Shown here piece by piece: positions 1 to 7,364 of a stretch of DNA of 12,794 nt. The notes below the pieces were generated by a model that saw only the letters and a list, made by a program, of their open reading frames with translations, ran no database searches and was not told where the DNA came from. The DNA is taken from NCBI GenBank assembly GCA_946887155.1, contig CAMPKM010000046.1, forward strand, positions 1 to 12,794, in the 5' to 3' direction. This DNA comes from an uncultured Gemmatimonadota bacterium (GTDB lineage: Bacteria; Gemmatimonadota; Gemmatimonadetes; Gemmatimonadales; Gemmatimonadaceae). The position numbers and the translations under genes are program-made. The first letter of the stretch is position 1, and every line of letters begins with the position of its first letter.

Positions 1-774
1 CACGCCCCAGTCACGGTTCGTTTGCGGGAACTCCGTCTCGAGCTGGCGCGCCACCCGTTCGAGGTCGCCTCGCGCCTGTGCGAGCGTGATGCCGGGCTTG
101 AGTCGCGAGACCATCTGCAGCTGCCGGCTCGGGACGATATTCGGCGCGGCCGGTGAAACGCCTAACGGTAACCACAGGTCGCCGGGATTCATCCGGGGGC
201 GGTATCCCGTTGGCATGACTCCAATGACCGTTCGGGCCACTCCCTCCACGCTCATCGACGATCCAATCGCGGCGGACGCGTCACCCGGAAACAGTCGTCG
301 CTGAAGCGCGTGGCTGATGACGACCACCGGCACGTCGGCTCGATCCTCCGATTCGTCGAAGACCCGGCCGGCAATGGGGCCAGTTCCCAGCACGGTCCAC
401 ATCGAAGCGGATACCGCCGCTCCCCGGATACTCAACGGCTCGGTGGATCCCGCCGGCACAACGGCGTAGGTCTGCGAGTTGATAGCCGCCGATCCCGCGA
501 GGGTACGGCTTCGGTGCGCGAATGCCAGGTAATCCTGCGAGGAGACGGCAAAGTCGGCGATGGCGCCCGACGCCGAAACATGTGTCGTGGAAATGCCGAC
601 CAACTCGTGGTCAGCCCGGAACGGAAGGGGCCGAAAGAGAAACGCATTGACGAACGTGTACGCCAGCGTCAACGCCGCCACCCCGAGTGCCAGCGTGGCG
701 ATGCCGGCCGCCGCATACAGCGGCTGGCGCCGGAGTGTTCGCAGGGTCCGGAAGAATTCTTCGCTGATGTCCAT
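1..774 (-). CDS. FtsX/MacB-like ABC permease (ADOP type), N-terminal part
   Basis: Reading the minus strand from ATG at 774 gives an open frame that leaves the window at base 1 without a stop, so about 258 residues are visible. It begins MDISEEFFRTLRTLRRQPLY, followed by one membrane helix at roughly residues 19-45. A long extracytoplasmic region follows, with motifs typical of the MacB periplasmic core domain: GRVFDESED, VVVISHALQRRLFPGD, VIGVMP and GDLWLPLG. This layout fits the MacB/FtsX permeases called ADOP in Acidobacteria and Gemmatimonadota, which act with an ATPase encoded elsewhere; the substrate cannot be told. The start is uncertain. No Shine-Dalgarno sequence precedes ATG 774. 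An in-frame TTG at 798 lies just after GGAGGG, and an in-frame ATG lies at 897, inside the operator-like repeats. The gene diverges from the MocR regulator and may be its target. The downstream half is outside the window. Confidence 0.85.
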   Translation of the reverse strand, partial: MDISEEFFRTLRTLRRQPLYAAAGIATLALGVAALTLAYTFVNAFLFRPLPFRADHELVGISTTHVSASGAIADFAVSSQDYLAFAHRSRTLAGSAAINSQTYAVVPAGSTEPLSIRGAAVSASMWTVLGTGPIAGRVFDESEDRADVPVVVISHALQRRLFPGDASAAIGSSMSVEGVARTVIGVMPTGYRPRMNPGDLWLPLGVSPAAPNIVPSRQLQMVSRLKPGITLAQARGDLERVARQLETEFPQTNRDWGV

Positions 775-847
775 GTGTCGGAAGGGAGGGACGCGCAAGT
801 TCCCTCCACCATCCGGGTCGGGGCCATGGCCACCATCAGGTGGCGTC

Positions 848-914
848 GCCGGACCACTTCCACAAGTGGACTGGCCGAATCCGCGAAATGTGGTCATTTC
901 AGCCGGACCACTAT
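848..914. promoter_or_regulatory. Cluster of four AGTGGWC half-sites, putative MocR/PdxR operator
   Basis: Four copies of one half-site lie between the permease and the regulator. AAGTGGTCC is on the minus strand at 851-859. AAGTGGACT is on the plus strand at 864-872. TGTGGTCA is on the plus strand at 889-896. ATAGTGGTCC is on the minus strand at 905-914. The first two form an inverted repeat (GGACCACTT ccac AAGTGGAC), and the last two form GTGGTC/GACCAC. An 11-base direct repeat GCCGGACCACT occurs at 848-858 and 902-912. From memory, the Corynebacterium glutamicum PdxR site is close to AAAGTGGWCTA, so these match the regulator family encoded next door. I could not assign convincing -35/-10 boxes. 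Binding is inferred. Confidence 0.6.
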
Positions 915-947
915 TCCTGTACCTTCCCTGGTTATTGGGGCGAGGAC

Positions 948-2609
948 ATGAAACGAGCATCTGGCAGGGATACGCGCCGGACCGCGGCACAGAGATCGCC
1001 TGAGCGAACACGGGCCGCCGGCATCGTCCCGCACGCACCGCTGAATACGCGTTCGCGAGAGCCGCTGTACGAGCAACTGTATCGCAGCTATCGCGAGGCA
1101 ATCGTCGACGGCCGGCTCATTCCGGGCAGCCGCCTCGCGTCCACGCGGGTACTGGCCGGTGAACTCGGCGTTTCACGCTTCACCGTCGTCAATGCGATCG
1201 AGCGACTGCGCGCGGAGGGATACCTGACGGCACGGAAGGGCTCGGGCACGTTCGTCAACGCCACGCTACCCGACCTTGCGATCCGCGTCAGGCCGCGCAG
1301 TCGATCGACGGCCGCGCCACAGCATCTCCGCGCATCGCCGCCGCGACTGTCCGCACGCGGCTCGGCGATGTCGAAGGTGGTGATCACCGGGCCGCGACCC
1401 ATCGTGGACGAACCACGCGCCTTCCGGCCGCGCCGCCCGCCGCTCGACGCATTTCCCTACGAAACCTGGGCGCGCCTGGTCCGCAAGCAGTGGGGAAAAT
1501 TCCGGCATCAATTGCTCGACTACGGTGACCCGGCGGGCTTCATGCCACTGCGACGGCAGATCGCCCAACATGTCGCCACCACCCGTGGCGTCCGGTGCAC
1601 CGCCGATCAGGTCATCGTGACCAGTGGATCGCAACAGGCATTCGACATTCTCTTCCGGCTCCTGATGGATCCCGGTGATGCGGCCTGGATGGAAGATCCA
1701 GGGTATCTGGATGTCCGTGGCGCGCTCGTGGGAGCGGGCGCGCGAATCGTTCCGGTCCGCGTCGACGAGCGAGGCATGGATATCGAACGGGGAATCGCTG
1801 CCGCTCGCGGTGCGCGGCTCGCGGTGGTTTCGCCGTCACACCAGTATCCGACCGGCGCCACGCTTTCGGCGGAGCGCCGGCTGGAGTTGCTGGACTGGGC
1901 CTACGCGGAAGGCACGTGGATTGTCGAGGATGACTACGACAGCTACTTCCGCTACGCCGGGCAACCATTGTCCGCGCTGCAACAGCTCGATGTCGATCGG
2001 CTGGCGCGGAGCGGCATCCACTCTTCGGACGGGAGAGTCGTTTACGTCGGCACGTTCAGCAAGACACTTTTTCCCTCGCTTCGCATTGGCTTCTGCGTGG
2101 TACCACCGTCGCTCGTTTCGAGCGTTGCCAATGCCCGGGCGATCGCCGATCGCAACTCGCCGATCGCCGACCAGGCGGTGCTGGCCGAGTTCATCGCGTC
2201 AGGCCAGTACGATCGTCACCTCAGGCGAATACGGTTGATCTGCGCGGAACGATATGAAGCCGTCTGCCACTATGCTGACCGGGAGTTGCGCGGCCGCCTG
2301 CGACTCCAGACGGCAGCGGCTGGGACTCACGTACTGGGTTGGCTGGAGGACGCACGCCACGACAATGCGCGCCGCATGTCGACCAATTCGTCGCTCTCGC
2401 TAGTCGGTCGCATTGCGAAGCATGCCACAGATGCAGGGCTCGTCCTTTTCAGACTGAGTCGATACAGCCTGACAAGCCTGAAGGAGGACGGCCTCGTGCT
2501 CGGCTATGGTGGGCTCTCGACCAAGCGAATTGCCGCCGGCATGCAGGTACTGGCGAAGGCATTCGATACCGCCGAGCACGAACACGCGCGACTGTCGAGC
2601 CGATCGTGA
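948..2609 (+). CDS. MocR/PdxR-family regulator (GntR HTH plus aminotransferase domain)
   Basis: A 553-residue protein with the two-domain MocR architecture. Residues about 40-105 form a GntR-type winged helix (EPLYEQLYRSYREAIVDG, LASTRVLAGELGVSRFTVVN, LTARKGSGTFVN). After a basic linker, residues about 165-540 form a class I aminotransferase-like fold. It has the SGSQQAFD motif, VEDDYDSYFRY, and the PLP-binding lysine K372 in GTFSKTLFPSLRIG. Such proteins are cytoplasmic, bind pyridoxal phosphate and usually act as regulators, not enzymes. ATG 948 was chosen because GAGG lies just upstream and the HTH begins about 40 residues later; the frame stays open further upstream, into the operator region. 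The nearby AGTGGWC half-sites suggest autoregulation and control of the divergent permease. No pdxS/pdxT lies nearby in the window, so a role in vitamin B6 control is not shown. The family call is firm; the effector is unknown. Confidence 0.93.
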   Translation: MKRASGRDTRRTAAQRSPERTRAAGIVPHAPLNTRSREPLYEQLYRSYREAIVDGRLIPGSRLASTRVLAGELGVSRFTVVNAIERLRAEGYLTARKGSGTFVNATLPDLAIRVRPRSRSTAAPQHLRASPPRLSARGSAMSKVVITGPRPIVDEPRAFRPRRPPLDAFPYETWARLVRKQWGKFRHQLLDYGDPAGFMPLRRQIAQHVATTRGVRCTADQVIVTSGSQQAFDILFRLLMDPGDAAWMEDPGYLDVRGALVGAGARIVPVRVDERGMDIERGIAAARGARLAVVSPSHQYPTGATLSAERRLELLDWAYAEGTWIVEDDYDSYFRYAGQPLSALQQLDVDRLARSGIHSSDGRVVYVGTFSKTLFPSLRIGFCVVPPSLVSSVANARAIADRNSPIADQAVLAEFIASGQYDRHLRRIRLICAERYEAVCHYADRELRGRLRLQTAAAGTHVLGWLEDARHDNARRMSTNSSLSLVGRIAKHATDAGLVLFRLSRYSLTSLKEDGLVLGYGGLSTKRIAAGMQVLAKAFDTAEHEHARLSSRS

Positions 2610-2630
2610 AAAGCCAGTACCCGCGTTGAC

Positions 2631-2659
2631 TTGCGACACCAAAACGCGGCGCGTAGTGT
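2631..2659 (+). promoter_or_regulatory. Possible promoter of the Ser/Thr kinase gene
   Basis: The 59-base gap after the MocR gene contains TTGCGA (2631-2636), 17 bases, then TAGTGT (2654-2659). This would start transcription only a few bases before the kinase ATG at 2669. No Shine-Dalgarno sequence precedes that ATG, so a nearly leaderless message would fit. A better -35 match, TTGACT at 2626-2631, is spaced too far from TAGTGT. Low confidence: these are only composition-level matches. Confidence 0.25.
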
Positions 2660-2668
2660 CTCTGGCTC

Positions 2669-4864
2669 ATGACGCTTCCGCCTGAACCACTGGTCGACGC
2701 GCTTCGGGCGGCACTCGGCCCGGCCTACGAAATCGAGGCCGAGTTGACCGGCGGCGGGATGAGCCGCGTGTTTGTCGCCACGGAACGGGCGCTCAACCGG
2801 AAAGTCGTCGTCAAAGTCCTGCCGCCGGACGTTGCGGCCGGGGTGAACCGCGAGCGGTTCCGGCGCGAAATCCAGCTCGCGGCACAGTTGCAGCACCCGC
2901 ACATCGTGCCACTGCTCTCGGCCGGTGACACCGAAGGCGTGCTGTACTACACGATGCCCTTCATTGAAGGGGAATCACTCAAGCACGCGCTCGCGCACAG
3001 CACGCGATTCTCGCCGCGCGAAGTCATCGGGATCCTGCTCGACGTGGTGGACGCGCTGGCGTACGCGCACTCGCGCGGTGTCATCCATAGAGACATCAAG
3101 CCGGCCAATGTCCTCCGCAGCGGGTCACACGCCGTGGTCGCGGACTTTGGTGTCGCGAAAGCGCTGTCGGCGGCGCTGCCCGCGGTCGGCATGACGACGA
3201 GCGGCATGGCGATCGGCACACCGCAGTACATGGCGCCCGAGCAGCTCGCCGGCGATCCCGCGGCAGACCATCGCATGGACCTCTACGCGATTGGCCTGCT
3301 CGGCTATGAATTGCTGACTGGCGCCCCGACGTTCGCGGAACAGTCGCCACAGGCGACGCTGGCGGCCCAGCTCACGCGGAACCCGGCGCCTATCGAGTTG
3401 AAGCGGCCGGACGTGCCTGACGCATTGGCCACGCTCCTGATGAGGTGCCTGGCCAAGGAGCCCGGCGCCAGGCCGGCGACGGCCCAGGTCGTGCGGCAGG
3501 AACTGGAAGAGATCGTCATGCCGTCGGGCGACTATACGCCATCGCGATTGCTGCCCCGTCAGAAGAAGGCGAACCGCGCCGTTCCGATTGGTGCGACAGT
3601 GGCGTTGCTCGCGGTTGCCGCGGTCTTCCTGACGAAACAGGTGTCCACTCGTGAGGCGCCAGCGACGGTGGATTCGCCCGTCACCAGTGTCGCGCCGCCC
3701 CCGCTTCCGGATTCGGTACGGGCACCGGCGGCACCGCCGCTGCCCGCGGGTCGTGGTGTCAATGCGCCGGCGGTCACCAGCGGGTCGCCTGCCGCTGCCG
3801 ACTCGTCAGGCGGACGACAGGCAGTTGCCGCGTCAGGCACCTCAACGAGCGCGACCGCGCCGCGCCGGCCAGCCTCTCGCGCGAGGACAGCGGGGGACTC
3901 GATCGCGGACCTGGTGCTGCTGCTCAAGGCGCAGGCGCCGCCAGATCCCATCGTCAGGCGGCCGCGAGCTGACGAGGTGTCGCAGGCAGGCCTCGAGGAA
4001 CGAAGAAGCAACCCGGGTCCAAGGCGGAAGGTGCTGGTCTTCGCGGATACGGGCACGATCAGTCGCGCCATCGCGGACGGCATCGCCCGGGTGCTCGACC
4101 GGTCGCGCTACGATGTGACGATGTCGGACCGTACGATCGGTTCGGCGAACCAGGACATGCTCGACACGCTCGCTCTGTCGTCCGATCATGACGTCGTGGT
4201 CGCGACGCAGGCCGTCGTTCGTCGCGACAGTTCGTACACCGGTGTGGTCCGGCTGCGCGACCTGACGGCGCATAAGGCATACGCCACGGGCGGAGGCTCA
4301 CGGCGCATTCCGGGGGACAGCGTGCCGGCGAGCGTCGATTCGCTGGCTGCGTCGGTCGCGAGGAGACTGGCGCAGATGGATCGCGCGCCGCGAGCCGGTG
4401 TCATTGACCCGGAAGTGCGCGCCTTCGAAGAACGTGCGGCGAATCTCGGGCCGCCGCGTCGCCTGGTGATCTGGAATCACCCGCCTCACGACGATCTGCG
4501 CGTGCAGGAAGGCGGTACGTCGGTGCTGGACATCCTGCGCCTGGCCCTGCGCAACCCGCGTTTCGTACAGGTGCCCAGGGATTCCACGCTGGCGTTGCTG
4601 GCACGTTCGCGGAATCGCGAGACGGTCATGAACGCGCTGAACGCCGATTTCATGGTGTCGATTGCGTCGAGCTTTACCTCACAGCGCGCAGACTCCGTGT
4701 CGTGGATCATCTCGGTGCGCGACCTGGGCGCGGCGTCGCAATACCAGGAGCGTTCGTTCCGCAGCGCGCCAGCGCCGATAGAAAACCCCCTGGCATTTTC
4801 CGCGATCACGTTGTCGCGCGTGCTGGCCGCGCTGGAACAGATGGATCGGGCGCCGCGGAAGTAG
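2669..4864 (+). CDS. Transmembrane Hanks-type Ser/Thr kinase with duplicated C-terminal module
   Basis: A 731-residue protein. Residues about 20-280 form a eukaryote-like protein kinase: a glycine loop written GGGMSRV, ATP-binding K49 in VVVKV, catalytic loop HRDIKPANVL (D142, K144), DFGVAKA (D159), and GTPQYMAPEQ before the P+1 region. All catalytic residues are present, and the HRD arginine marks an activation-loop-regulated kinase. One membrane helix follows (about 305-321), then a Pro/Ala/Ser-rich linker to about residue 430. The C-terminal part should lie outside the cytoplasmic membrane. It consists of two similar segments, about 443-575 and 587-730, both starting EERxxNxGPxR and both ending QMDRAPR. 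Their fold resembles TolB-type or similar sensor domains only loosely; I do not assign a family. No partner phosphatase or substrate is encoded here. It follows the MocR gene by 59 bases and converges on the nos operon. Confidence 0.93.
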   Translation: MTLPPEPLVDALRAALGPAYEIEAELTGGGMSRVFVATERALNRKVVVKVLPPDVAAGVNRERFRREIQLAAQLQHPHIVPLLSAGDTEGVLYYTMPFIEGESLKHALAHSTRFSPREVIGILLDVVDALAYAHSRGVIHRDIKPANVLRSGSHAVVADFGVAKALSAALPAVGMTTSGMAIGTPQYMAPEQLAGDPAADHRMDLYAIGLLGYELLTGAPTFAEQSPQATLAAQLTRNPAPIELKRPDVPDALATLLMRCLAKEPGARPATAQVVRQELEEIVMPSGDYTPSRLLPRQKKANRAVPIGATVALLAVAAVFLTKQVSTREAPATVDSPVTSVAPPPLPDSVRAPAAPPLPAGRGVNAPAVTSGSPAAADSSGGRQAVAASGTSTSATAPRRPASRARTAGDSIADLVLLLKAQAPPDPIVRRPRADEVSQAGLEERRSNPGPRRKVLVFADTGTISRAIADGIARVLDRSRYDVTMSDRTIGSANQDMLDTLALSSDHDVVVATQAVVRRDSSYTGVVRLRDLTAHKAYATGGGSRRIPGDSVPASVDSLAASVARRLAQMDRAPRAGVIDPEVRAFEERAANLGPPRRLVIWNHPPHDDLRVQEGGTSVLDILRLALRNPRFVQVPRDSTLALLARSRNRETVMNALNADFMVSIASSFTSQRADSVSWIISVRDLGAASQYQERSFRSAPAPIENPLAFSAITLSRVLAALEQMDRAPRK

Positions 4865-4880
4865 CTGAAGCTCGAGTCGA

Positions 4881-4947
4881 TGGCAGGCGCTGGTTGCTTG
4901 AACGGCTCGAGACAAGCGTCGAACCCTGCGCAAGCGACCAGCTGCCA
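4881..4947. terminator. Long imperfect hairpin, probable bidirectional terminator
   Basis: The 102-base gap between the convergent kinase and nos genes holds a stem built of three pairings. TGGCA (4881-4885) pairs with TGCCA (4943-4947). GCTGGTTGCTTG (4889-4900) pairs with CAAGCGACCAGC (4931-4942), with one G-U wobble. GGCTCGA (4904-4910) pairs with TCGAACC (4919-4925), with one mismatch, closing an 8-base loop. No T-run follows on either strand, so it is not a classical intrinsic terminator. The position between two converging units argues for termination or 3' end protection. Confidence 0.6.
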
Positions 4948-4966
4948 GCCGACACTGCTCAGTTAC

Positions 4967-5425
4967 CTATTCGGCAGTAGGAAGACCCTTCGTACTCAGC
5001 GCTGACACGATCCGCTCGCGCTGCCGGGCATCGGCCTTGTTGAACGTCACCCACATGTTGAACACGAAGGCCAACGCGCCCGCGGTGAACATCGTTCCGC
5101 CGAGCGCGGTAATCCACGAGCCGCGCATTCCATAGTGGGGCGTGGCAAAGAAGCCAGCCACCATCGCGGCAAGCCCGAGGTTCGCAAGCCACCAATGCGC
5201 TTCAGCCAGCCGGCGGCTGTGCAGCGCGAAGCCGAACAGCCGCGGCAGCAACTGGTAGCCGACACCGAACACCATCATGGTGATGAACCCGGCCACCATC
5301 ATGTGAGCGTGGGCCGGTCGATAGATCACCCACGGCGGGTGCATCGCCATCGCGAGTCCCATCACGAGGCCGAGCCCGAACCACACCAGGCTCGACCGGA
5401 TGAATGCCTTGATGAACCATTCCAT
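4967..5425 (-). CDS. Short four-helix protein related to heme-copper oxidase subunit I
   Basis: A 152-residue membrane protein, last gene of the nos operon. It starts 12 bases after the cupredoxin stop, with AGGA about 7 bases before its ATG. Four hydrophobic segments are visible at about residues 8-28, 41-65, 78-98 and 103-127. The second begins AHAHMMVAGF and continues VFGVGYQLLPRLFG, the pattern seen around a heme-ligand helix in NorB/cbb3-type subunit I relatives. Full heme-copper subunits have about 12 helices and about 450 or more residues, so this is only a fragment-sized relative and cannot house a complete binuclear centre. The two histidines of the AHAH motif could ligate a heme, but that is inference. 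Its place in the operon suggests electron transfer from quinol or cytochrome toward NosZ, or help in copper or heme handling. It appears intact, not a decayed gene, because its start, helices and stop are tidy. Confidence 0.75.
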   Translation of the reverse strand: MEWFIKAFIRSSLVWFGLGLVMGLAMAMHPPWVIYRPAHAHMMVAGFITMMVFGVGYQLLPRLFGFALHSRRLAEAHWWLANLGLAAMVAGFFATPHYGMRGSWITALGGTMFTAGALAFVFNMWVTFNKADARQRERIVSALSTKGLPTAE

Positions 5426-5437
5426 GCTCGATCCTGC

Positions 5438-5854
5438 TTACTTGACGTTCAATTGCGCCTTCATACCAAGAGCCGCATGCGGATCGCAGTGGAACTGGTA
5501 CGTGCCCGGCCGCATGCTTATGGGCAGGTCGTATTCCTGACCCGGAAGCTGCAGGAAGTCGCTGGACTCCGGCAAGCCGTCCTTCCCGCTGTTGATGCTG
5601 TCCGGGAAACTGACATTATGCACGCCAGTCTTGAGCGTGAAGCGGATGACATCGCCACGCGACGCATCGATCGTCGACGGGCTGAAGTAGCTCCCCTTTT
5701 CGTCAGTGATCATGTAAACCGTGATGATCTTGCCCGTTGGCTGGATGTCCGCAGCACCAGCCGTTGGCGCTGGTGTGGAACCTGCTCCTTCGCTGCCGCC
5801 GCAGGCGACCACAGAAAGGGTGGCAAGGGTACAGAAGATGTAAGCGTATTTCAT
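5438..5854 (-). CDS. Type-1 copper cupredoxin lipoprotein (plastocyanin/azurin-like)
   Basis: A 138-residue protein chosen from ATG 5854, because it then starts with a clean lipoprotein signal (MKYAYIFCTLATLSVVAC, lipid Cys at 18). The open frame runs much further upstream but there overlaps nosY. After a Gly/Ser/Ala/Pro linker comes one cupredoxin domain (about 40-138). The four expected type-1 copper ligands are visible: H79 in GVHNVSFP, C123 and H126 in FHCDPHAALGM, and M131. It should be anchored outside the cytoplasmic membrane and shuttle single electrons. The gene starts 17 bases after the nosY stop, with no evident Shine-Dalgarno sequence, so translation may be coupled. In this setting it is a candidate electron donor to NosZ, or to the NirK-like protein encoded nearby; a copper-carrier role is the alternative. 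Confidence 0.88.
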   Translation of the reverse strand: MKYAYIFCTLATLSVVACGGSEGAGSTPAPTAGAADIQPTGKIITVYMITDEKGSYFSPSTIDASRGDVIRFTLKTGVHNVSFPDSINSGKDGLPESSDFLQLPGQEYDLPISMRPGTYQFHCDPHAALGMKAQLNVK

Positions 5855-5871
5855 GTCAGTGGTGCCCGAGG

Positions 5872-6660
5872 TTAGAAGTCTTTGCGATGAAAGAGCCGGG
5901 CGCCGAGAAGCGCCGGCAGAGCGGTCCAGGCCAGAAACACGGTCAGGGCGATCGCCAGGCCCGTGGCGCCGCCTAACAGCTGCTGGAACAACGCGCCGGT
6001 GTAGCCGAGCAGCGCAGCCACATCGAATCGGGTGAGCATGACGAGTCGGGCCAGGTCGATCGGGTTGGCGAACATCGCCGCCAGCATCGGCCGCTCGATC
6101 GGGTACTCGGCAAGCCGCGTGGCGGCCATGATGACGACGGCGTCGTAGACGACGGCAAGGAGGAGCCATGTGCCGATCGCGGCCACGATGCCGCGGACAC
6201 GATCCTCGAATCCATACGCGACCACCGCGCCAATGCCGGTGAATACCGCGCCTAACGCCGTCGCCATCACGGCCAGCATGGCGCCTTCGGCGAGCGTCTC
6301 GCGCGCTGCACCCATGGCCACCAGCGGCACGCCAATCCCGGCCACGACCGCCAGGGACACCGGCGCCGTCAGGCCGAGGTAGAGTCCCGAGAAGAGCTGT
6401 CGCCGCCGGATGGGTTGTGCCAGCAGCAGCTCGACGAACTCGCGACTCGATTGCAGGTACATCGTGCCGAACACCACGTTGGCCAGCGGCACGATGAGCA
6501 GTACCACATTCACGAGGCTCAGCATGGCCTTCGCCTCGTTGTCGCTGAATTGGAGCAGCGCAAAGGTCGCCACCAGGAAGAATGCGGCATACGCCGCCAG
6601 CCATCGGCTGCGCATGAGATCCCGGACCGCATACTTCGCGATTCGCAATGTGGTGTTCAT
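5872..6660 (-). CDS. nosY: NosY-like ABC transporter permease
   Basis: A 262-residue protein with about six hydrophobic helices, spaced as in ABC-2 type NosY permeases (for example WLAAYAAFFLVATFALLQF near residue 20, and a C-terminal helix ending GLAIALTVFLAWTALPALLG). Conserved NosY-type segments include VFGTMYLQSSREFVELLLAQPIRRRQ. Its ATG overlaps the nosF stop (ATGA), and GGAGG lies about 10 bases upstream. With NosF and NosD it forms the NosDFY complex, which supplies what is needed to build the copper centres of N2O reductase on the outer face of the membrane (known for Pseudomonas stutzeri; sulfur species or copper handling). The leucine codon TTA occurs twice here, each time before GGC. 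Confidence 0.92.
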   Translation of the reverse strand: MNTTLRIAKYAVRDLMRSRWLAAYAAFFLVATFALLQFSDNEAKAMLSLVNVVLLIVPLANVVFGTMYLQSSREFVELLLAQPIRRRQLFSGLYLGLTAPVSLAVVAGIGVPLVAMGAARETLAEGAMLAVMATALGAVFTGIGAVVAYGFEDRVRGIVAAIGTWLLLAVVYDAVVIMAATRLAEYPIERPMLAAMFANPIDLARLVMLTRFDVAALLGYTGALFQQLLGGATGLAIALTVFLAWTALPALLGARLFHRKDF

Positions 6661-7364
6661 GCGGCCGCTTCCTCCATGAACGAGGCTACCGCCCGTTCGA
6701 GGCTGAGCTGGCGCGTCAAGCGCTTGAGGTCCACCACGGGCCCCGAATAGCGGACTCGCCCCTCGCAGAGGAGGACGACATTATCCGATACCTCATCGAG
6801 CTCGCTCATCACGTGCGACGTCACGATGAACGTTCGGCCGGACGCCCTTTCGGCGCTGATCTTGTCCTTCAGGACGGTGCTCGACGCCGGGTCGAGGCCA
6901 GCGGTCGGCTCGTCGAGGATGAGGATCGAGGGTGCGAACAGGAACGCGAGCGCGGCGTTGATCTTCTGGCGCGTGCCCCCGGAGAGCACCCGCAGCGGCT
7001 TCTCGAGGTGGCCCCGAAGCCCTAACGATTCGACCAGCTCGAGGTCGCGGGCTGGCGCCTGGCGCAGGTCGGCCATCATCGCCAGCAGGTCGGCGCCCGT
7101 CAGGTTCTCAGGGTACCGGGCAATCTGTGGCATGTACCCGATCGCGGCGCGCCATGAAACGTCGGCGTTCACCTTCTTCCCGTCGATGACGACTTCACCT
7201 TCGTCGGCACGCGTCAGGCCAAGCACGGTCTTGATCAGCGTGGTCTTGCCGGCACTGTTGGGACCGACGATGGCGGTGACGCAGCCAGCGTAAAGGTCCA
7301 GGTCCACGCCATCGAGCACCTGCAGCGCGCCAAACCGCTTGCGAATTCCCGCGAGCTTGATCAT
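6657..7364 (-). CDS. nosF: NosF-like ABC transporter ATPase
   Basis: A 235-residue ABC ATPase. Walker A is GPNSAGKTT (K40), with Ser in the place usually held by Gly. The signature is LSGGTRQK, Walker B with catalytic Glu is ILILDEPTAGLDP, and the H-loop is TSHVMSELDEV. Length and motifs match NosF. The start ATG overlaps the nosD stop (ATGA) and is preceded by GGAGG at a good distance; its own stop overlaps the nosY start in the same way. It acts in the cytoplasm and powers the NosY permease during maturation of N2O reductase. The Walker A Ser substitution is mild and should not abolish activity. The C-terminal tail (RYSGPVVDLKRLTRQLSLE) follows a common ABC-ATPase extension. Confidence 0.95.
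   Translation of the reverse strand: MIKLAGIRKRFGALQVLDGVDLDLYAGCVTAIVGPNSAGKTTLIKTVLGLTRADEGEVVIDGKKVNADVSWRAAIGYMPQIARYPENLTGADLLAMMADLRQAPARDLELVESLGLRGHLEKPLRVLSGGTRQKINAALAFLFAPSILILDEPTAGLDPASSTVLKDKISAERASGRTFIVTSHVMSELDEVSDNVVLLCEGRVRYSGPVVDLKRLTRQLSLERAVASFMEEAAA

Noticed and set aside
310..951. 213-codon plus-strand frame in the permease region
   Set aside because: It uses the same codon boundaries as the minus-strand permease, whose translation has clear MacB/FtsX motifs.
3965..4864. Assigning the kinase C-terminal half to TolB or a PASTA/WD repeat family
   Set aside because: The spacing and motifs do not match these families by eye; only the internal duplication is supported.
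5438..6604. A 388-residue protein containing the cupredoxin at its end
   Set aside because: The upstream part lies in the wrong frame over nosY. The internal ATG at 5854 starts a proper lipoprotein signal.
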